Shown piece by piece: positions 1 to 7,461 of a stretch of 10,634 bases of DNA. Every line of letters starts with the position of its first letter. The first letter of the stretch is position 1. The position numbers and the translations under genes were made by a program. Below the pieces are notes generated by a model. The model made no database searches. It was not told where the DNA came from and worked only from the letters and a program-made list of their open reading frames with translations. Source of the stretch: Clostridiales bacterium (GTDB lineage: Bacteria > Bacillota > Clostridia > Christensenellales > UMGS416); NCBI GenBank assembly GCA_012515725.1, contig JAAYXU010000175.1, positions 1-10,634 on the forward strand, written 5' to 3'.

Positions 1-182
1 GTACTTTCTCGACAGGGGGCTCGGGCTGGGGACATATTGATTCGTCTAAGGTAATTTATAAAATTTCTTCTCTTATCGAACCACCAACTTTCCCCCGCAA
101 TTCCCTCCGGGATTCGCGGCGGATATCCGTGCGTGATTGGGGAACGGATAGAAGGAAATACTAACCACAAAATACCAAAGCA
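1..182. other. Left-edge stretch with no recognised gene
   Basis: This stretch is less GC-rich than the genes that follow. Plus-strand frame 1 is open from the window edge to a TAA at 52-54 and would end in ...GDILIRLR. That could be the tail of an upstream gene, but 17 residues are too few to judge. No T-box, riboswitch or tRNA pattern is visible before the aspS promoter. Confidence 0.4.
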
Positions 183-210
183 TTGACGTGGGAAAAAAAA
201 CCGATATAAT
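183..210 (+). promoter_or_regulatory. Sigma-A type promoter of the aspS-gatCAB operon
   Basis: TTGACG at 183-188 matches the -35 consensus at 5 of 6 positions. A 16-bp spacer containing an A-run leads to a perfect TATAAT at 205-210. Transcription should start around 216-218, giving a leader of roughly 78 nt before the aspS ATG at 295. No other promoter of comparable quality is visible in the operon, whose four genes are separated by 16 nt or less, so this promoter probably drives all of them. Confidence 0.8.
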
Positions 211-219
211 AGAGTAAAT

Positions 220-245
220 GTGCGCTTCCCGCGAGGCGCACTTTT
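220..245 (+). promoter_or_regulatory. Hairpin plus short T-run at the 5' end of the aspS transcript
   Basis: The arms GTGCGCTTC (220-228) and GAGGCGCAC (233-241) form a 9-bp stem with one T-G pair and a CCGC tetraloop, followed directly by TTTT (242-245). It looks like a compact intrinsic terminator but lies only 10 nt past the -10 box, almost at the predicted transcript start. It could be a 5' stabilising hairpin, a start-proximal attenuator, or a terminator for read-through from upstream. A second short stem, CCCC/GGGG around an ATGA loop, follows at 260-271. No anti-terminator or leader peptide is evident. Confidence 0.55.
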
Positions 246-294
246 GCCCGAATCGCCGTCCCCATGAGGGGCGTGTGCCAATTGGAGGTATTTC

Positions 295-1608
295 ATGAGA
301 ACCATCACTCCCGAGCCAAAGCCGCCGCTGCGCCTCAATGCGCTTCGGGACGCGGAAGGCCCGGTCGAGCTTCGGGGCATGGTCCACAACATACGCGACA
401 TGGGCGGCTTCAGCTTCGTGCTGCTGCGCACGGGCCGCCATATCGTGCAGTGCCTTTGGGACGCCGCGCGTCTTGGTGAGCTGCCCTTCCGCGAGAGCGA
501 CAGCGTGTGCGTCACGGGGCGCGCCGTACGGGAGCCGCGCGCGAAGCTAGGGTTTGAGATACATATCGACGGGGCCGCTGTATTAAGCCGCGCCGCAGAG
601 CTTCCGCCCGTGACCCTTTATAAGCAGAACGTGAACCTGAGTCTGGACAGCCATCTTGCTTATCGGCCCGTGGTGCTGCGTCATCCGCTGGTTCGCGCGG
701 TTTTCCGGCTGCAGGACGGCCTCTGCCGCGGATTTCGCGAATATCTGACCGCACAGGACTTCACCGAGATACACTCTCCCAAGATCGTGTCGGCGGGCGC
801 TGAGGGCGGCGCGAACATATTCAAGCTGGACTATTTCGGCCGCAGGGCATTTCTGGCGCAAAGCCCGCAGTTCTACAAACAGGCGATGGTTCCGGTTTTC
901 GGACGCGTATTCGAGATAGGGCCGGTATTCCGCGCCGAGCCGCACGATACGTGCCGCCATCTCAACGAATATACGAGCATGGATTTCGAGATGGGATTCA
1001 TCGACAGCTTCCGCGACATCATGACGATGGAGACCGCGATGCTCGCCTATACGTTCGGACTACTGCGCGAGGAATACGCGGACGTGCTGGAGCTGCTGCG
1101 CATTACGCTGCCCGCCACCGATTCCGTGCCCGAGATTCCGTTTCATGAGGCAAAGGAAACCGTCGCCCGTGAGTACGGAAGGCCGATCCGCACCTATGCG
1201 GACCTTGAGCCTGAAGAGGAGCGTCTGCTGGGGCGCTGGGCCTCCGAGCACTGCGGCACGCCGCTCGTGTTCGTTACCCACTACCCGACCGCGGCGCGGC
1301 CCTTTTACGCGATGGATGATCCCGCCGACCCGTCGGTGACGCTGAGCTTCGATCTGCTGCTTGACGGTCTTGAAATCACGACAGGCGGGCAGCGCATACA
1401 CGACTACGAGTCGCAGGTCGGTAAAATGCTCGGTCTGGGCATGAACCCCGACGAATTCGAGAGCTATCTCATGACCCACCGGTACGGCACGCCGCCCCAC
1501 GGCGGTCTGGGCCTGGGCCTTGAACGCCTTACCGCCCAGCTTGCCGGTATCGACAATGTGCGCTACGCGGCGCTTTTTCCGCGGGATATGCACCGGCTGG
1601 AGCCGTAA
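295..1608 (+). CDS. aspS: Aspartyl-tRNA synthetase, archaeal/AspRS2 type, probably non-discriminating
   Basis: A cytoplasmic class II aminoacyl-tRNA synthetase that activates aspartate and charges tRNA-Asp, and here probably also tRNA-Asn. The 437-aa length fits the short archaeal and Deinococcus AspRS2 form; bacterial AspRS is near 590 aa and carries a GAD insertion that is absent here. An N-terminal OB-fold anticodon-binding domain (about residues 20-100, GMVHNIRDMGG at 29-39) precedes the catalytic core: the motif 1 region EIHSPKI (158-164), the aspartate-site stretch QSPQ (189-192), motif 2 FRAE...RHLNE (212-225), GGQRIHDY (364-371) and motif 3 GGLGLGLERL (403-412). The SPKIVSAGAEGGAN segment closely resembles D. 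radiodurans AspRS2 as I remember it. The start is set by GGAGG at 284-288, 6 nt before ATG. Co-transcription with gatCAB supports the transamidation route. His31 is non-discriminating-like, whereas Lys84 is discriminating-like. Confidence 0.93.
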   Translation: MRTITPEPKPPLRLNALRDAEGPVELRGMVHNIRDMGGFSFVLLRTGRHIVQCLWDAARLGELPFRESDSVCVTGRAVREPRAKLGFEIHIDGAAVLSRAAELPPVTLYKQNVNLSLDSHLAYRPVVLRHPLVRAVFRLQDGLCRGFREYLTAQDFTEIHSPKIVSAGAEGGANIFKLDYFGRRAFLAQSPQFYKQAMVPVFGRVFEIGPVFRAEPHDTCRHLNEYTSMDFEMGFIDSFRDIMTMETAMLAYTFGLLREEYADVLELLRITLPATDSVPEIPFHEAKETVAREYGRPIRTYADLEPEEERLLGRWASEHCGTPLVFVTHYPTAARPFYAMDDPADPSVTLSFDLLLDGLEITTGGQRIHDYESQVGKMLGLGMNPDEFESYLMTHRYGTPPHGGLGLGLERLTAQLAGIDNVRYAALFPRDMHRLEP

Positions 1609-1624
1609 ATTGGAGGAGGATCCG

Positions 1625-1912
1625 ATGTCCGTTACCCCTGAACAGGTAAAAAAACTGGCCCACCTAGCTCGACTCGAAATAAGAGACGACGAGCTTGCGG
1701 CGATGACGCGCGACATGGAGCAGCTTGTTGCCCTGGCCGATCGCCTGACCGCGCTGGATCTGTCGCAGACGCCGCCCATGGACCATGTGCTGCCCCGCGC
1801 GAACGTGCTGCGCGACGACGCGGAGCCCGTGGAATTCCCGCGCGAGCAAGCCCTTAGCGGCGCGCCCGAGGCAGTGGACGGCTGCTTTACGGTTCCCCGG
1901 GTCGTTGAATAG
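1625..1912 (+). CDS. gatC: Asp/Glu-tRNA amidotransferase subunit C
   Basis: The small, largely helical subunit of the GatCAB amidotransferase. In known structures it wraps around the GatA-GatB interface and stabilises the complex. The 95-aa length is normal for the family. The N-terminal MSVTPEQVKKLAHLARLEI pattern and the ELAAMTRDMEQLV helix are typical, as are the C-terminal LRDDAEPVEF stretch and the terminal FTVPRVVE (the family usually ends FxVPRV). The ATG at 1625 is preceded by overlapping GGAGG motifs at 1612-1619. The gene starts 16 nt after aspS and ends 10 nt before gatA, so it is within the operon and probably co-translated. Confidence 0.93.
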   Translation: MSVTPEQVKKLAHLARLEIRDDELAAMTRDMEQLVALADRLTALDLSQTPPMDHVLPRANVLRDDAEPVEFPREQALSGAPEAVDGCFTVPRVVE

Positions 1913-1922
1913 GAGGCGCGAA

Positions 1923-3407
1923 GTGAAGCTGTTTACTATGCCGGCGCTGATGCTGGCCCGGAAGATACACGAGGGCTCCCTTACCGCGCCCGAGGTCGCC
2001 GAAGCGTTTCTCGGACGCGTCAAGGAGCTTGATCCCAAGATCGGGGCGTTCCTGCTCACCGACCGCGCGTGGACGCTGGAGGCGGCTGAGCGCGCGCAGC
2101 GTCGAATCGACGCGCTCAAGGCCGAAGGAAAGCCGGTGCCGCCGCTTGCCGGTGTGCCGGTAGCCCTCAAGGATAATCTTTGCACCCGGGGCGTAGCCAC
2201 GACCTGCGCCAGCCGTATGCTTGAGAATTTCACGCCGCCCTATGACGCCACGGCGGTGGAGCGGCTCTTCGAGTCGCTGATGGTGCCGCTTGGCAAGTGC
2301 AATATGGACGAGTTCGCGATGGGGAGTTCCACCGAGTATTCGGCATTCGGGCCGACGCGCAACCCCTGGGATCCGTCCCGGGTGCCCGGCGGAAGCTCGG
2401 GCGGGTCAGCGGCGGCGGTGGCCGCGCGTATGGCCCCGCTCGCGCTTGGCACAGATACCGGCGGATCGATCCGCCAGCCGGCGTCGTTCTGCGGTGTAAC
2501 GGGTCTAAAGCCCACGTACGGCGCGGTCAGCCGCTTTGGCGCGGTAGCCTACGCCAGTTCGCTCGACCAGATCGGGCCGATCGGCCGTACGGCCGCCGAC
2601 TGCGCGGCGCTCTTTGAGGTCGTCCGCGGCCGCGACGAGCGCGACGCGACGTCCGCGGACATCGACCAGCCCGCCTGTCTCAGGGACATCGGCGCTCCGC
2701 TGGACGGTATGAAGATCGGCGTGCCCTCGCAGTACATGGGCGAGGGGATAGCGCCCGCTGTACGGCAGGCCGTCGAGGCCGCGCTGTCGCGGTTCCGGGA
2801 GCTTGGGTGCAGCGTTACCGAGGTGTCGATACCGGCGCTGGACTACGCGCTGCCCGCCTACTATATACTTTCCTGCGCCGAGGCCGGATCGAATCTGTCG
2901 CGCTTTGACGGGGTGCGGTACGGCTACCGAGCACAGGGAGCCGGGGACATAGACGAGCTGTATTTGAGGACCCGCTCCGAGGGTTTCGGGGCAGAGGTCA
3001 AGCGCAGGATACTGCTTGGAACCTACGTGCTGTGCGCCGGGTATTACGACGAATATTATAAAAAGGCGCTGCGTATGCGCAGCCTTGTCAAAGCCGGTTA
3101 CGAAAAAGCGCTTGGCAGTGCGGACATACTGATGACGCCCACCGCGCCCATCCCGGCCTTCGGTATCGGAGAGAAAGTCGACGAGCTGTCGATGTGCATG
3201 GCCGATATATGCACGGTGTCCGTTAATATCGCGGGACTGCCCGCCATATCGTTCCCGTGCGGATTTACGGACGGGCTGCCGGTGGGACTGCAGGCTATCG
3301 GCCGTCCCTTCGGAGAGGCCGCGTTGCTGCGGGCCGCCCACGCCTACCAGCAGATAACCGACTGGCACGTGCGCGTACCGGCTCTGTCGGAAGGAGGCCG
3401 GGCATGA
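1923..3407 (+). CDS. gatA: Asp/Glu-tRNA amidotransferase subunit A (amidase)
   Basis: The amidase-signature subunit. It hydrolyses glutamine to release ammonia, which is channelled to GatB to convert Asp-tRNA-Asn (or Glu-tRNA-Gln) to the amide. I chose the GTG at 1923 (protein of 494 aa, VKLFTMPAL...), because AGGAGG at 1911-1916 lies 6 nt upstream and because the in-frame ATG at 1785 lies deep inside gatC. The Ser-cisSer-Lys triad is intact: Lys83 in GVPVALKDN, Ser158 in PGGSSGGS and Ser182 in GTDTGGSIRQPA. All three are offset by +4 from K79/S154/S178 of S. aureus GatA as I recall them. GVTGLKPTYGAVSR and the C-terminal GLPVGLQAIGRPF are also family-typical. The stop overlaps the gatB start (ATGA). 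Confidence 0.96.
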   Translation: MKLFTMPALMLARKIHEGSLTAPEVAEAFLGRVKELDPKIGAFLLTDRAWTLEAAERAQRRIDALKAEGKPVPPLAGVPVALKDNLCTRGVATTCASRMLENFTPPYDATAVERLFESLMVPLGKCNMDEFAMGSSTEYSAFGPTRNPWDPSRVPGGSSGGSAAAVAARMAPLALGTDTGGSIRQPASFCGVTGLKPTYGAVSRFGAVAYASSLDQIGPIGRTAADCAALFEVVRGRDERDATSADIDQPACLRDIGAPLDGMKIGVPSQYMGEGIAPAVRQAVEAALSRFRELGCSVTEVSIPALDYALPAYYILSCAEAGSNLSRFDGVRYGYRAQGAGDIDELYLRTRSEGFGAEVKRRILLGTYVLCAGYYDEYYKKALRMRSLVKAGYEKALGSADILMTPTAPIPAFGIGEKVDELSMCMADICTVSVNIAGLPAISFPCGFTDGLPVGLQAIGRPFGEAALLRAAHAYQQITDWHVRVPALSEGGRA

Positions 3408-4852
3408 AATACGAGATGGTAATCGGGCTCGAGATACACGCCGAGCTTAATACGCGGACAAAAATATTCTGCAGTTGCTCTACCCAGTTTGGCGCGGAGC
3501 CCAACACCCATGTGTGCCCGATATGCCTGGCCATGCCCGGCACGCTGCCCGTGCTCAACCGGCAGGCAGTCGAGAAATGCGTGACCGCGGGGCTTGCGCT
3601 GGGCTGCGACATCGCGCCTGAGGCCCACATGGACAGGAAGAACTATTTCTACCCCGATCTTCCCAAGGCCTATCAGATATCGCAGCTGTTCCGCCCGCTG
3701 TGCACCGGCGGCACGCTCGAGTTTGAGTACGAGGACGAGTCCGGGCAGGCGCGTATCGGACGCGTGCGCATCAACCGGATACATCTGGAGGAGGACGCTG
3801 GAAAGTCGATACACGATCTTTACGGCGCGTCGACGCTTCTCGATTTCAATCGGGGCGGCGTGCCCCTCATAGAGATCGTCACCGAGCCCGACATACGCTC
3901 GCCCGAGGAGGCTGGCGCGTTCGTTGACCGGCTGCGCTCAATACTGCGCTACGCCGGGGTATCGGACTGCCAGATGCAGGAGGGGAGCCTGCGGGCCGAC
4001 ATTAACCTCTCTATCCGCCCGGCGGGAAGCGATACGCTGGGAACCCGAACCGAGATGAAGAACCTTAATTCGATCCGCGCGATCGTGCGGGCCGCCCAAG
4101 CCGAGTTCCTCCGACAGACCGAGGTGCTGGAGGACGGCGGCGTGATCGTGCAGGAAACCCGGCGCTGGGACGACGCGAAGGGCCGGAGCCTGCGTATGCG
4201 CACGAAGGAGGAGGCCAACGACTACCGGTATTTCCCCGATCCGGATCTGCTGCCCATCCGCGTGGACGGTGACTGGCTGCGCGCGATACGGGACGCGCTG
4301 CCCGAGCTCCCGGGCAGCAAGCGGCGCCGGTATGTGGCCGATTACGGCCTTCCCGAGTACGACGCCGGAATACTCACCTCGGATCCGGCTATATCGGCGT
4401 TCTTCGAGGACGCCGTAGCGTGCGGCGGCGACGCCAAGGCGGTCAGCAACTTCATCATGGGCGACATGATGCGCATCGTAAGAGAGCGCGAGCTTGATTT
4501 TGCCGCGCTTCCATTCTCGCCCGCCGATCTGGCGACCCTCGTTAACCGGGTCGCAGAGGGCGTCGTGAGCATATCGGTGGCAAAGGGCGCGGTGCTTAAT
4601 CAGATGTTTGAAGCGGGCGAGAGGCCCGACGCCGTAATCGAGCGCATGGGGCTCAGGCAGGTCAGCGACGAGGATACGCTGCGGGCGATCGCGCGCGACG
4701 TAATACGCGACAATCCCGGGGTAGCGCAGGAATACCGGGACGGAAAGACAAAAGTACTGGGCTTCCTGATGGGACAGGTGATGAAGAAGTCCCGCGGCAA
4801 GGCGCAGCCCGCCGCCGCCTCACAGCTCCTCAAGGAAGAGCTAGAGAAATAA
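3404..4852 (+). CDS. gatB: Asp/Glu-tRNA amidotransferase subunit B
   Basis: The tRNA-binding kinase and transamidase subunit. It phosphorylates the side chain of the mischarged Asp or Glu using ATP and then amidates it with ammonia from GatA. At 482 aa it is full length. The N-terminal cradle domain opens with YEMVIGLEIHAEL and carries four cysteines (C23, C25, C38, C41; CSC...CPIC) fitting the zinc site present in many GatBs. It continues with NYFYPDLPKAYQISQ and a C-terminal YqeY-like helical tail (about residues 330-482) that contacts tRNA. ATG at 3404 follows AAGGAGG (3391-3397) and overlaps the gatA stop by 4 nt, implying translational coupling. It is the last gene of the operon. Confidence 0.96.
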   Translation: MKYEMVIGLEIHAELNTRTKIFCSCSTQFGAEPNTHVCPICLAMPGTLPVLNRQAVEKCVTAGLALGCDIAPEAHMDRKNYFYPDLPKAYQISQLFRPLCTGGTLEFEYEDESGQARIGRVRINRIHLEEDAGKSIHDLYGASTLLDFNRGGVPLIEIVTEPDIRSPEEAGAFVDRLRSILRYAGVSDCQMQEGSLRADINLSIRPAGSDTLGTRTEMKNLNSIRAIVRAAQAEFLRQTEVLEDGGVIVQETRRWDDAKGRSLRMRTKEEANDYRYFPDPDLLPIRVDGDWLRAIRDALPELPGSKRRRYVADYGLPEYDAGILTSDPAISAFFEDAVACGGDAKAVSNFIMGDMMRIVRERELDFAALPFSPADLATLVNRVAEGVVSISVAKGAVLNQMFEAGERPDAVIERMGLRQVSDEDTLRAIARDVIRDNPGVAQEYRDGKTKVLGFLMGQVMKKSRGKAQPAAASQLLKEELEK

Positions 4853-4880
4853 CATCTATCGACCCCAAACGCCATTCTTC

Positions 4881-4932
4881 GCATAGATAGGGCCGCCGCT
4901 CGACAAAAAAGAGGCGGCCCTGTTTGCTATGC
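4881..4932 (+). terminator. Hairpin terminator after gatB
   Basis: The arms AGGGCCGCC (4889-4897) and GGCGGCCCT (4913-4921) form a perfect 9-bp GC-rich stem with a 15-nt loop. Outside it, GCATAG (4881-4886) pairs with CTATGC (4927-4932) across an internal loop. The downstream tract is only TGTTTG, so termination may be partial and some read-through into spoIIE is possible. The loop carries an A-run, so the reverse strand would have a T-run inside its loop rather than after the stem. Confidence 0.6.
4899..4905 (-). promoter_or_regulatory. Possible Spo0A box upstream of spoIIE
   Basis: The minus strand reads TGTCGAG here, 6 of 7 to the Spo0A binding consensus TGTCGAA. In B. subtilis spoIIE is directly activated by Spo0A, so a box about 60 nt before the start is reasonable. 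However, it lies in the loop of the gatB terminator hairpin, and a single 7-mer can occur by chance. No convincing -35/-10 pair for spoIIE was found. Confidence 0.25.
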
Positions 4933-4964
4933 TGTCCCCAATACGAAAGAGGAGGGGACTGGGG

Positions 4965-7364
4965 ATGGAAGGAGTCCATGACGCCGGGTCTCGCGAGAGG
5001 CTCCGGACGCTGGCGGCTGTCGTCGTTCGGGCGCTGTGGCCGATCGCGGTCGCGCTGATGGGAATGCTCTCGGGCGGCGTGGTAGCGCTTGGAACGCTGC
5101 GACCCGCGGCCGCCGCGTTCGTGATGGCGGCGGCGGTGGCCGGGTGGCCGATATTGCCCGCGGCCGCCGGGTGCATCGTGGGGCTGTCGGCCGGCGGCTT
5201 CAGCCTGGTGCTGCTGGGAAGGATGATTCCGCCGGTGCTGGCGTGCTTTTCGGGAGCCGTGATGGCGCGCTCCGGGAAGCGCTTTTCGGTGGGTACGGGC
5301 CTCATGCTTCTCCTGGGCGTGCGGCTTGTGGCGCTGCCGTTTGGAACGCTGCTCCTCTACGACATACTGCTGTTCCTGCTGGAGACGGCGCTAGCCGCCG
5401 TACTCTACTATGCGTTTGTGAACGCGATGCGCGACCTCTTAAGCCGGGAATCGCCCCGGCAGGACAACGCGCTCCTTATGGCGCTGTCGCTGGGCGCGCT
5501 CATCGCGGGCATACCCGACTGGTCGGCCGGGCCGTTTTCGCTTCCTGTATTTGGCGGCGCGCTGCTGACGCTTTCGGCCGCGATCGTGGGCGGCGTGTCG
5601 CTGGGCGCTCCCGCGGGGCTGGCCGTGGGAGGCGTGCTGGCGCTGGTGGGCGCGGTGGATCCGTGGATGCTGGGCGGGCTGGGCCTGTGCGGGCTGGCCG
5701 CCGGAGCGATGAAGCCGATAGGCCGCGCGGGCGTGCTGGCCGGATGGACGCTGACCGCGGTTTTCCTGGGTATGCTGCTCACCGGCTCTCCCATTGGGCT
5801 CATGCCATGGGCGTCGGCCGCGGCGGCGATGGCGGCTGTGGCCGCGATACCCGAGGGCGTATGGGCGGGCGCGCGGCGCTGGGTTCTTGGCGAGAACGCC
5901 GCCGGAGAGCCCGCTCAGCTCATCGGAAAGATGCGCGAGCGGGCCGTTTCGCGCCTTCATTATTTCGCCGGGTGCTTCAAGGCGCTCTCTCAGGTATTCG
6001 CCGAGGTGGCCGGAGCGCCTCCGGGCACGTCGTGCGAGGAGGTGTCGCCGCTTCTGGAGGCGGTCGCGCAGGACGTATGCAACCGGTGCAGCCGCCGGGC
6101 CGAGTGCTGGGAGCGGCAGTTTTTTACGACCTGGAACTACTTTGTCACCGCGCTGGCGCGGCCGGGCCAGCGGGCGGCGCTATGGCCGCACGATTTTCCC
6201 GAGGAATTCCGCGCGAGCTGCCTTCACTTTGACGATGTGATCACGGCGCTGCGTGCGGTCTGGGGGCTGTACCGCGTGCGGTTCGGCATGGCGGTCAGGA
6301 TGGAGGAGAGCAGGACTCTCATCAGCCAGCAGCTCTGCGGCGTCGCGGAGGTAATGGACGATCTGGCAGGACAGCTCAATCTGCGGCTGCGCCTCAAAAG
6401 AGATCTCAACCTCATACTCCGGGACGCGCTCGTCCGCCAGGGCTGCGCGGTAAAGGAGCTGACGGTGCAGGAGAACGCGAGGGGTCTGCGCGTCAGCGTG
6501 ACGGCGCGCGCCTGCGGAGGCCGCCGCCGCTGCATACAGGAGTATATGGGCGTACTCTCGAGGGAGCTTGGTCGGCCGATGCGCCGCCGGGAAACCGGAT
6601 GCGACAGCGCGGGCGGCTACTGCCGCCTCGAGTTCAACGAAGCGGGCGCTCTGCGGGTGCAGTCGTCGGCCGCCCAGCAGCCTGCCGAGGGCGGTGTATG
6701 CGGGGACAGCTGGTGTTGCCGCGCCGTGGACTCGCGCAGCTATCTCATGGCGTTATCCGACGGCATGGGCAGCGGCAGCCGCGCCGCCGTGGAAAGCTCG
6801 GCCACAATAAACCTGCTGCGCCATTTCTACGAGGCCGGGTTTTCCGACGAGGTGATATTTAAGACCATCAATTCCGTGCTGCTGCTGCGCTCAGGCAGCG
6901 AGATGTACGCGACCGTGGACCTGTGCCTTTTCGATCTGATCTCCTGCCGCGCCCGGTTTATTAAGATCGGCGCCGCGCCCTCCTTCATACTGCGCGGCGG
7001 CCGGGTCTATACGATACACGAGCCGACGCTGCCGCTTGGCATACTCGAAAACGTGCAGCCCGCGGCGGTCAACAGGCGCATTGAGGAGGGCGATATCATA
7101 GTGCTCATGAGCGACGGCGCGGCCGGCGACGGTAAATGGGTCGAGGAAGCGCTGCCGCGGCTGGGCGGACTGTCACCGCAGGCGATGGCCGAGCGGCTCC
7201 TGGCGATGTCCATTCAGTACCAGACCCGCGGCGACGACCGCACCGTGGTGGCGGCCCGGGTCCGCAAAGGCGGCGCGATGGATACTGCCATACCGGCAAA
7301 GCTCAATCACTGGCAGGCGCGGATTGACGCGGACGGAGAATATATGTCCGAGGAAGGGAATTAA
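4965..7364 (+). CDS. spoIIE: Stage II sporulation protein E, membrane PP2C phosphatase
   Basis: SpoIIE dephosphorylates the anti-anti-sigma factor SpoIIAA, which releases sigma-F in the forespore; it also associates with FtsZ at the polar septum. The preferred start, ATG 4965, gives 799 aa (B. subtilis about 827). It has GGAGGGG at 4951-4957, whereas the in-frame ATG at 4929 lies within the terminator arm and lacks such a site. About residues 15-305 are a run of Ala/Gly/Leu/Val-rich hydrophobic segments, the multi-pass membrane domain. A central cytoplasmic region carries the CNRC...CW cysteine motif (C372, C375, C381). The C-terminal PP2C domain (about residues 580-775) holds the metal-site motifs SDGMGSG (Asp599) and MSDG (Asp717). 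No early stop or frameshift is seen. The neighbours differ from B. subtilis, where spoIIE lies near tilS and ftsH. Confidence 0.95.
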   Translation: MEGVHDAGSRERLRTLAAVVVRALWPIAVALMGMLSGGVVALGTLRPAAAAFVMAAAVAGWPILPAAAGCIVGLSAGGFSLVLLGRMIPPVLACFSGAVMARSGKRFSVGTGLMLLLGVRLVALPFGTLLLYDILLFLLETALAAVLYYAFVNAMRDLLSRESPRQDNALLMALSLGALIAGIPDWSAGPFSLPVFGGALLTLSAAIVGGVSLGAPAGLAVGGVLALVGAVDPWMLGGLGLCGLAAGAMKPIGRAGVLAGWTLTAVFLGMLLTGSPIGLMPWASAAAAMAAVAAIPEGVWAGARRWVLGENAAGEPAQLIGKMRERAVSRLHYFAGCFKALSQVFAEVAGAPPGTSCEEVSPLLEAVAQDVCNRCSRRAECWERQFFTTWNYFVTALARPGQRAALWPHDFPEEFRASCLHFDDVITALRAVWGLYRVRFGMAVRMEESRTLISQQLCGVAEVMDDLAGQLNLRLRLKRDLNLILRDALVRQGCAVKELTVQENARGLRVSVTARACGGRRRCIQEYMGVLSRELGRPMRRRETGCDSAGGYCRLEFNEAGALRVQSSAAQQPAEGGVCGDSWCCRAVDSRSYLMALSDGMGSGSRAAVESSATINLLRHFYEAGFSDEVIFKTINSVLLLRSGSEMYATVDLCLFDLISCRARFIKIGAAPSFILRGGRVYTIHEPTLPLGILENVQPAAVNRRIEEGDIIVLMSDGAAGDGKWVEEALPRLGGLSPQAMAERLLAMSIQYQTRGDDRTVVAARVRKGGAMDTAIPAKLNHWQARIDADGEYMSEEGN

Positions 7365-7367
7365 CCT

Positions 7368-7389
7368 CCGGGCTTTCGCGCGGGTTTTT
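7368..7389 (+). terminator. Probable terminator of spoIIE
   Basis: Four nucleotides after the spoIIE stop, CCGGGC (7368-7373) pairs with GCGCGG (7378-7383) around a TTTC loop, with one internal G-G mismatch. A G and then TTTTT (7385-7389) follow. The stem is imperfect, but its position and T-run fit an intrinsic terminator. The T-run is also part of the tandem repeat that begins at 7382. Confidence 0.5.
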
Positions 7390-7459
7390 CATGTTCTGAA
7401 GAAGAGGTTGTCGCTCCGCTGGGTTTTTCATGTTCTGAAAAAGAGGTTGTCGCTCCGCT
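7382..7459. repeat. Two tandem copies of a 39-bp unit
   Basis: Copy 1 (7382-7420) and copy 2 (7421-7459) are head to tail and differ at a single base (GAAG versus GAAA in the middle). Each starts GGGTTTTTCATG and ends GTCGCTCCGCT. The near-identity suggests a recent duplication that also copied the T-run of the spoIIE terminator. No coding or binding role can be assigned. Confidence 0.85.
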
Positions 7460-7461
7460 GG

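Noticed and set aside
183..294. T-box riboswitch before aspS
   Set aside because: The roughly 78-nt leader is too short for a T-box, and no AGGGTGG-type T-box core is present.
1785..1922. Upstream ATG for gatA at 1785
   Set aside because: It would overlap gatC by 128 nt with no ribosome binding site; GTG 1923 has AGGAGG at the right distance and matches the family N-terminus.
2505..3368. Long minus-strand frame (287 codons) opposite gatA
   Set aside because: It is antisense to a gatA with all catalytic motifs intact. Such frames are expected opposite GC-rich genes, and its translation resembles no family.
5036..6232. Long plus-strand frame (398 codons) inside spoIIE
   Set aside because: It is a shifted frame within the spoIIE membrane domain, Arg/Gly/Ala-rich as expected for a GC-rich shadow frame. 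The spoIIE frame continues intact.
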